A DNA stretch of 64,000 bases, from the NCBI RefSeq assembly GCF_028476545.1, contig NW_026732691.1, positions 124,001 to 188,000 on the forward strand, written 5' to 3'. Position numbers and translations under genes: made by a program. How positions within the stretch are numbered: the first letter of the stretch is position 1; the number at the start of each line of letters is the position of its first letter. Positions 56,120 through 64,000 of the stretch are shown here, piece after piece. Under the pieces are notes generated by a model. That model saw nothing but the letters and a program-made list of their open reading frames with translations, did no database searches and was not told the DNA's origin. This DNA is from Physella acuta. Taxonomy: Eukaryota; Mollusca; Gastropoda; Physidae.

Positions 56120-57028
56120 TAGTGGTTCTGTTAAATTTTCCAGTAAGGGTGGTTGTTGGTCAGGTACTTGATTTCTTTGATAGCACTGGTTTGTCCAATG
56201 TTGTAAGGACCCGCATGTCTGGCAAGCTTTTGTTTCCTTCCAGGGATTGCTATGAGCACGTTGATCGTTTTTTCTTGTAGTTAAATCTGATATAATGTGG
56301 TATGGTTGATGGGTTGTCTGTGAATATTGTGAAGTTTCGGTTGTTAGTGTGTGGGATTTTGTTTACTGTTGGTTCCTTTTTGCTGATTATTCCTAGTGCT
56401 TTTAGCAGGGTGTCATCTCCGAGTGCCGGGGGATCCCATCTTAGTGTTCCATTGATTTTGTCCTTATGGTAGATCGTAAAGTGCAGTGAGTAAGGTCCGT
56501 ATTGTTTGGTTGTGTTGTCCAGTTCAGCCACGTTAGAGTTTTCGGACGAAAAGAACCATGTGTCTCCACGCCCGTAGTTCATTAGCAAAATTTGGTGTGG
56601 GCTGATGTAGGTTATTAGCAAAATTTGGTGTGGGCTGATGTAGTTCATTAGCAAAATTTGGTGTGGGCTGATGTAGTTCATTAGCAAAATTTGGTATGGG
56701 CTGATGTAGTTCATTAGCAAAATTTGGTGTGGGCTGATGAGTTGGCGGTGATGTGTCCACGTAGATTGGCACGGCCGTTAGCTTCAATGACTACCTGCAT
56801 GACCGTATTTGGCTTTGGTTGAGTCGACAAAAGATCAGGACTTTCTTCTGCAGGCAATTCATTTATGAGGGTTGTTGACTTCGCTGAATCTGAGGGGGTA
56901 GGATCGGGGATTTCATTGGGCTACCCGGGCCGTGGTTCGGGTGGCTCCTCTCTGGGTCTCTCGACTTGGAGGGAACGGCTATGGGCGCAGCCCCAATTTT
57001 GTCTTTGTTGATTGCTGCGTAGTACATG
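56120..57028 (-). pseudogene. LINE-like ORF1, broken copy
   Basis: Near-copy of the 10815-11678 ORF1. It carries five tandem 33-bp units (ISPHQILLMNY, 56575-56740), an intact stretch KDKINGTLRWDPPALGDDTL, and the knuckle codons ACQTCG...HWTNQC in another frame. The N-terminus (from ~57028, MYYAAINKDKIGAA) resembles the 18919 type more than the 10815 type. Frameshifts lie near 56270 and 56745. Confidence 0.7.
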
Positions 57029-57199
57029 GTGATAGGGACTCATGTGTAAGGGATTGAAATATTTAGAAAAAGGGCGAAGGATTTGTTCAGCTTAAGAAAT
57101 GATCCCTAAAATGTATGTTGGATCGTGGACGCAAATAAATAAAACGAGTATGTCAACGTAAGAAATGCCGTAAAATCTATATTTAGAATTTTTTTTTGT

Positions 57200-57560
57200 A
57201 TTAATATTAAAGCTGAGAGATATAAAAGACTTCTAGTTATTCGATTAACAACTACCAATTACTAGGTGTTTTAGTTAGCATTTTCTTATTAATCATCAAA
57301 GGTTTTAAAATTTTTTGTTGTAGTTTAATTTTCTATAATTTAAACTAACCTTTGTTTACTTGATTTGCTTCAAAATATATTTTTTTTTCATTTCCTTTTA
57401 TCGTTTAATATTAAAATTACCTCCCTTGAAATAAAAACAATGTTTGTTTTCTCCCCTAACAAAATAGTTCCACGCGCGAAGACGAGAGCAGAGAGCAAAC
57501 CGCTGTGAACTGTGTTACACCTTGGTGCACTCTCGAGACTAACACTAACATTCTGTGTCA
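57200..57560 (-). mobile_element. LINE 5' UTR core, minus strand
   Basis: Reverse core from TTTGTATTAATATTAAAGCT to GCACTCTCGAGACTAACACT, upstream of the 56.1-57.0 kb ORF1. Confidence 0.78.
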
Positions 57561-57599
57561 ATGTTTAGTTCCATGTGGGGTGGGGCGGGTGTGATGGAA

Positions 57600-58265
57600 T
57601 CTAATATGAGGGAGTTGAATCTTTGGGCGATTTTGGTGGAGGCAATTTTTATATCAAGTTTAAATTTCGAAGTTTTTTTGGTGTCGGAAAGTTTAGTTTG
57701 CGAGAATTTAGTGTGGGAGAATTTAGTGCGGGAGAATTTAGTGTGGGAGCATTTAGTGTAAGAGAATTTAGTGTGGGAGAATTTAATGTGGGAGAATTTA
57801 GTGTGCGAGAAATAAGTGTGGGAGCATTTAGTGTGGGATAATTTAGTGTGGGAGAATTTAGTGTGGGAGAATATAGTTTGGAGGCATTAAGTATGGGAGA
57901 ATTTAGTGTGGGAGAATTTAGTGTGAGAAAATTTAATGTAAGAGAATTTAGTGTGGGAGAATTTAGTTTGGGAGAATTTAGTGCGGGAGAATTTAGTGTC
58001 GGAGAATTTAGTGTGGGAGAATTTAGTGTGGGAGAATATAGTTTGGAGGCATTAAGTGTGGGAGAATTTAGTGTGGGAGAATTTAGTGTGGGAGAATTTA
58101 GTGTGCGAGAATTTAGTGTGATAAAATTTAATGTGAGAGAATTTAATGTGGGAGAATTTAATGTTGGGAGAATATAGTGCGGGAGAATTTAGTGTGGTTG
58201 GATTAGTGGACGCATTTTGTGTGTGGTTGGATTAGTTGACGCATGTTGGGTGTAGTGGGATTAGT
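57600..58265 (-). repeat. Minisatellite A (15 bp) and two units of minisatellite B
   Basis: About 33 15-bp units with a higher-order repeat (GAATATAGTTTGGAGGCATT occurs at ~57870 and ~58033, ~163 bp apart). Two or three 29-bp units (GTGGTTGGATTAGTGGACGC) follow. Confidence 0.88.
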
Positions 58266-58269
58266 GGAA

Positions 58270-58840
58270 GCTTTCAGATTTTATTCACAAAGTTTTATTT
58301 AATACGTTACGTATAGTGTATTTCCAATTCAAAGTATAATAACGCGAAATTTGCGTTTAATTTTTGTAAAAACAAAATATTTAATTACAGGCTAAAATCT
58401 AGTTATTTCCCTTTAATGTATTAGTTTGTCTCCCTTTCTGTTCCATGTTATTATTCGTAGGAACGACGCCCATCACTTGACCTCATTTCTAGGAAAATGT
58501 CTTTAATTAGAAAAAAAAACACGTTTCCTTTTTTTTACTACATCACTTTAACGTGATCTTACCAAAACATGTTTTCTACGTGATCTTATTTTAGTTTAAG
58601 TTTATCTTATTTTAGGTCGTTACGTGACACTGACGTGACATTATCTTAACGTGATCCGATGTTAAATACTACTATGTCACTTTAAAGTAAATGTGGCGTA
58701 TATACAAGGTCCGGCGTGACACTACATTTAACCTGATATAACTGATGTGATTCTTACGTGGTTATCACGGAATAAAAAATGGCCAAAAAAATTTGGGGCA
58801 CAACAATTAAATAAAATTCTAAGATAGAATACAAGTTAGT
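58270..58840. repeat. Inverted copy of 25552-26085 block
   Basis: CACTTTAACGTGATCTTACC, TTATCTTATTTTAGGTCGTT and GTGGCGTATATACAAGGTCC match the reverse complement of 25640-25830. It lacks the CGAGCCG element present in the other copy. Confidence 0.65.
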
Positions 58841-58844
58841 CATA

Positions 58845-59140
58845 CACACGATAGGGGTCTGCGTGGTCGAAAAGTCTCGAGTTCAAACCCTCGGGTAGAT
58901 GAGTCTCGTTAGCTGGGGACAGCCACTCTTCTAGGAGAGACAACTTCAAAATCAAACAACTGCTGTCTTGTAGTTTGTTCTTGGTTAGACAAAGGCTATG
59001 GAAGCAAATCCAAAAGAGAAAAGCAGGCTGAAATCGGAATCAACAGCCTATCTGGCGTATAATTAGTTGACACGTATACTTAATTATGCTGGAGGGGATC
59101 CCTTCCCACACTAAAATTAAGAACGAAGAAGAAAAGAAGG
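58845..59140 (+). mobile_element. tRNA-derived SINE
   Basis: AGGGGTCTGCGTGGTCGAAA and B-box GAGTTCAAACCC head a ~290-bp body ending AAGAACGAAGAAGAAAAGAA. Opposite-orientation copy at 24880-25205. Confidence 0.7.
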
Positions 59141-59159
59141 AACACTCGATAAACTGATC

Positions 59160-60300
59160 ACCACAAGGGCCTTTCTTCATACTAAAATAAACCTAACAAA
59201 ACTTCAACCTAACATAATACTAAAATAAACCTAACAAAACTTCAACCTAACATAATACTAACATGAACTTACCATAAACTAAAATAAACCTAACTTGAAG
59301 CTAGCATGTGGCTAATATGAAATTATAATCTAAGTCAAACATAACATGAACCTAATTTGAACATAATTTGAACCTTTAATGAACCTACCAAGGGCCTAAA
59401 AGCGGAGTTAACATGAACCTAACATGAACTTGTTATGAACTTACCTGAATGCTAGCAAGTTGCTTAATTTTACACCTTAATTGAACGTAACACGAATTAC
59501 TAAATTGTACTCGATATTAAAGTAACAAGAACCTAACTTGAATTAATCGTAAACATAACATGAACCTAACACAAACCTAACATAAACCTAACGGAACCCT
59601 ACATAAACTTATGAGCCTAGCATAAATCAATAAACCTTACATAAACAAATGCAGCTAACATAAACCTATAAACCTAACATAAACATATGAACATAGCATA
59701 AACCAAACATAAACCTAACATAAATCTATAAACCTAACATAAACCTATAAACCTTACATAAACCTACTATGAGCCTAACATGGACCTAACATGAACCTAA
59801 CATAAACCTGATATAAACCTATCATGAACGTATCATGAGCCTAACATATACCTTTGAACCTAACATAAACCTTTGAACCTATCGTGAACCTAACATAAAC
59901 CTGATATAAATCTATCATGAACGTATCATGAACCTAACATATACCTTTGAACTTAACATAAACCTTTAAACCTATCATGAATCTAACATATACATTTTAA
60001 ACTAACATAAACCTATCAATCTAACATAAACCTATGAACATAACGTAAACCTATGAACCTAACATGAACTTGACATAAACTTATCATAAACCTATCATGA
60101 ACCTAACATAAACCTATCAACCTATCAAGCCTAACATAAACCTATGAACATAACATAAACCTATAAACCTAACATGAACCTGACATAAACTTATCATAAA
60201 CCTATCATGAACCTAATATAAACATATCAACCTAACATAAACCTATCTGCTTGACATAAGCCTTACATAAACCTATGAACATAACATAAACCTATGATTT
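59160..60300 (+). repeat. Degenerate CCTAACATAAACCTAT minisatellite
   Basis: More than sixty short units of 8-22 bp built from AACATAAACCTA and CATGAACCTA. No coding frame persists. Confidence 0.85.
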
Positions 60301-60588
60301 ATAAATATGATGCTGTGTATAATAGCACAGTTCTTAGACATTACCCACATGTTATTACCCCTCCCTCCCATCCCGCAGTACAATCACTCCTTCCCACCCC
60401 ATCACCATGGTAGCCATTTCCCCAGCTTCTTTGCTTGTCTAGATCCTTCAGAAACAGCTTCGAATGAACAGGGCTAAAATATTTGTTTGCTGAACGTAAA
60501 GGCCCGATTTCTTCGAAAACTTTGTCGCTTAATGGCTTGGTAACCGTATTTGCAATTTGTAAAGCCACAATGTTCTTAAAAATCAGTA

Positions 60589-62509
<1,921 letters not shown>

Positions 62510-64000
62510 CTAGGCATACTGCCTAGCTTCGCTTAGGTTTTCAAAAAAGTTGAGAAATTGAATGATTAATTAATAGGTGATTGGCTGTTATGTTAAATGC
62601 TTAGGGCCTAAATTTATACAGTGGAGTACTTATTTAATAAACATAAATTGATGGAATATTCGCAAACTTATTACTCGCAAGGTCATTAGAACTGAAAGGG
62701 CTTTCATAAAAATTATCAATCAAATATTATATTAAATTACTTTTGCAATTAATTTTACAATTTCAATACAATACAAAACTTAATTTATAACAAATTATCT
62801 ATTTTTAACAATGCTATACTTTATGATTTTTGTTTTTTCTTAAAAAAAGTATACAAAATATTTAAAAAATTGTAACATTAAAAAGTTACCTCCCCTGCTC
62901 ATAGACCAAATGACCAAATCTCGTATAATGAGAATTTCACTCGCAGTCATTTTTAGCCCTCTTCGAGGGCTTTGATGCTGACCAACAGTTTTTCCATACG
63001 GCTCATTCATCTATAGAGGTGTATGCAAAAAATTAGCCAGTTATACAAAGAGTAAGTACCATAAAATTTGCGTAGAAATTACCCTGTTTTCCCAATAAAA
63101 TACAAAGATTGTATAGGGAAATACAACTGGAAAGTTTTGACCGCTTTACGAAGTTTTCCCAGATATGCCGAGTTTTTTGTGACACCCCTAGGTGTTCTTC
63201 TACCACCTCGCAAAATATCAAGGGGGGTCGTCGGAGGAAATTTTTTTTTCGTAATAGAGCTCATATAAAGAGAATTTCACTCGCGGTCACTTTTTAGCCC
63301 TCGTCGAGGGCTTTGAGTGTAACCGACAGTTTTCCCTAAAGGTCAGGCCATTGACCTAGGAGCATGCAAAAAATTAGCCAGATATACTGAGCTTAAGTAC
63401 CCTAAAGTCTGCGTTGAAATGACCCTCTGTTTTTCCCATAAAATACAAAGATTATATAGGGAAATACAACTGGTCAGTTTTGACCGCTTTACAAAGTTTT
63501 CCCAGATATGCCGAGTTTTTTGTGACACCCCTAGGTATTCTTCTACCACCTCACAAAATATCAAGGGGGGTCGTCGGAGGAAATTTTTTTTCGTAATAGA
63601 GCTCATATAAAGAGAATTTCACTCGCGGTCACTTTTTAGCCCTCGTCGAGGGCTTTGAGTGTAACCGACAGTTTTCCCTAAAGGTCAAGCCATTGACCTA
63701 GGAGCATGCAAAAATTTAGCCAGATATACTGAGCTTAAGTACCCTAAAGTCTGCGTTGAAATGACCCTCTGTTTTTCCCATAAAATACAAAGATTATATA
63801 GGGAAATACAACTGGTCAGTTTTGACCGCTTTACGAAGTTTTCCCAGATATGCCGAAGTTTTTGTGACACCCCTAGGTGTTCTTCTACCACCTCACAAAA
63901 TATCAAGGAGGGTCGTCGGAGGAAAATTTTTTTCGTAATAGAGCTCATATAAAGAGAATTTCACTCGCGGTCACTTTTTAGCCCTCATCGAGGGCTTTGA
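62510..64000 (+). mobile_element. Second Helentron/pearl-like element, cut by the window end
   Basis: The same left palindrome and head lie directly behind the first element. The unique part reaches ~62925, then at least three full units of exactly 342 bp follow and a fourth begins at ~63954. Units 2 and 3 (63343 and 63685 starts) differ by only a few bases. Confidence 0.65.

Overview
This is eukaryotic nuclear DNA, AT-rich and almost wholly made of transposable elements and tandem repeats. The one recognisable host gene is an SLC34-type sodium/phosphate cotransporter. The tRNA-derived SINEs with a conserved core, the Tx1-like LINEs, the many hAT DNA transposons and the Helentron/pearl-like tandem-repeat elements together suggest a mollusc, probably a gastropod. 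This is inference from repeat content and the species cannot be named.

Layout. 0-5.8 kb: a stranded LINE 5' leader, a block duplicated again at 29 kb, several minisatellites and a GC-richer stretch with CRE, E-box, YY1-like and NRF1-like motifs. 5.9-12.8 kb: two LINE leaders facing each other, two copies of a short element with inverted CGAGCCG ends, a hAT element with perfect target-site duplications, then a minus-strand retroelement with two ORFs. 13-17 kb: SINEs and minisatellites. 17.5-34.1 kb: plus-strand retroelements of the same family, two with good ORFs, with 15-, 25-, 28-, 29- and 30-bp minisatellites. 34-38.6 kb: hAT elements and a local tandem duplication. 39.36-40.24 kb: last exon of the SLC34 gene on the minus strand, between copies of its own flanks. 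40.5-43.9 kb: more hAT material, including a transposase relic. 44.6-48.2 kb: a second ORF1 lineage and a broken Tx1-clade reverse transcriptase on the minus strand, the latter split by a hAT MITE. 48.9-49.3 kb: a long inverted repeat. 49.3-58.2 kb: four more leaders on the minus strand and a near copy of the 9-11.6 kb region. 58.2-64 kb: an inverted copy of the 24.7-26.1 kb block, a degenerate minisatellite and two Helentron-like elements with ~342-bp repeats, the second running off the window.

The main story is one modular retrotransposon family. It has a leader block, a 15-bp minisatellite, a ~380-bp core 5' UTR, an ORF1 with a CCHC zinc knuckle, a +1-frame overlapping ORF for a small three-finger C2H2 protein, and a poly(A) tail. 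The two best copies carry no endonuclease or reverse transcriptase. They look like non-autonomous half-LINEs, comparable in logic to mammalian HAL1, that would need an enzyme such as the Tx1-type one at 46-48 kb. No CRISPR array, rRNA gene, retrovirus, LTR element or Polinton was recognised.
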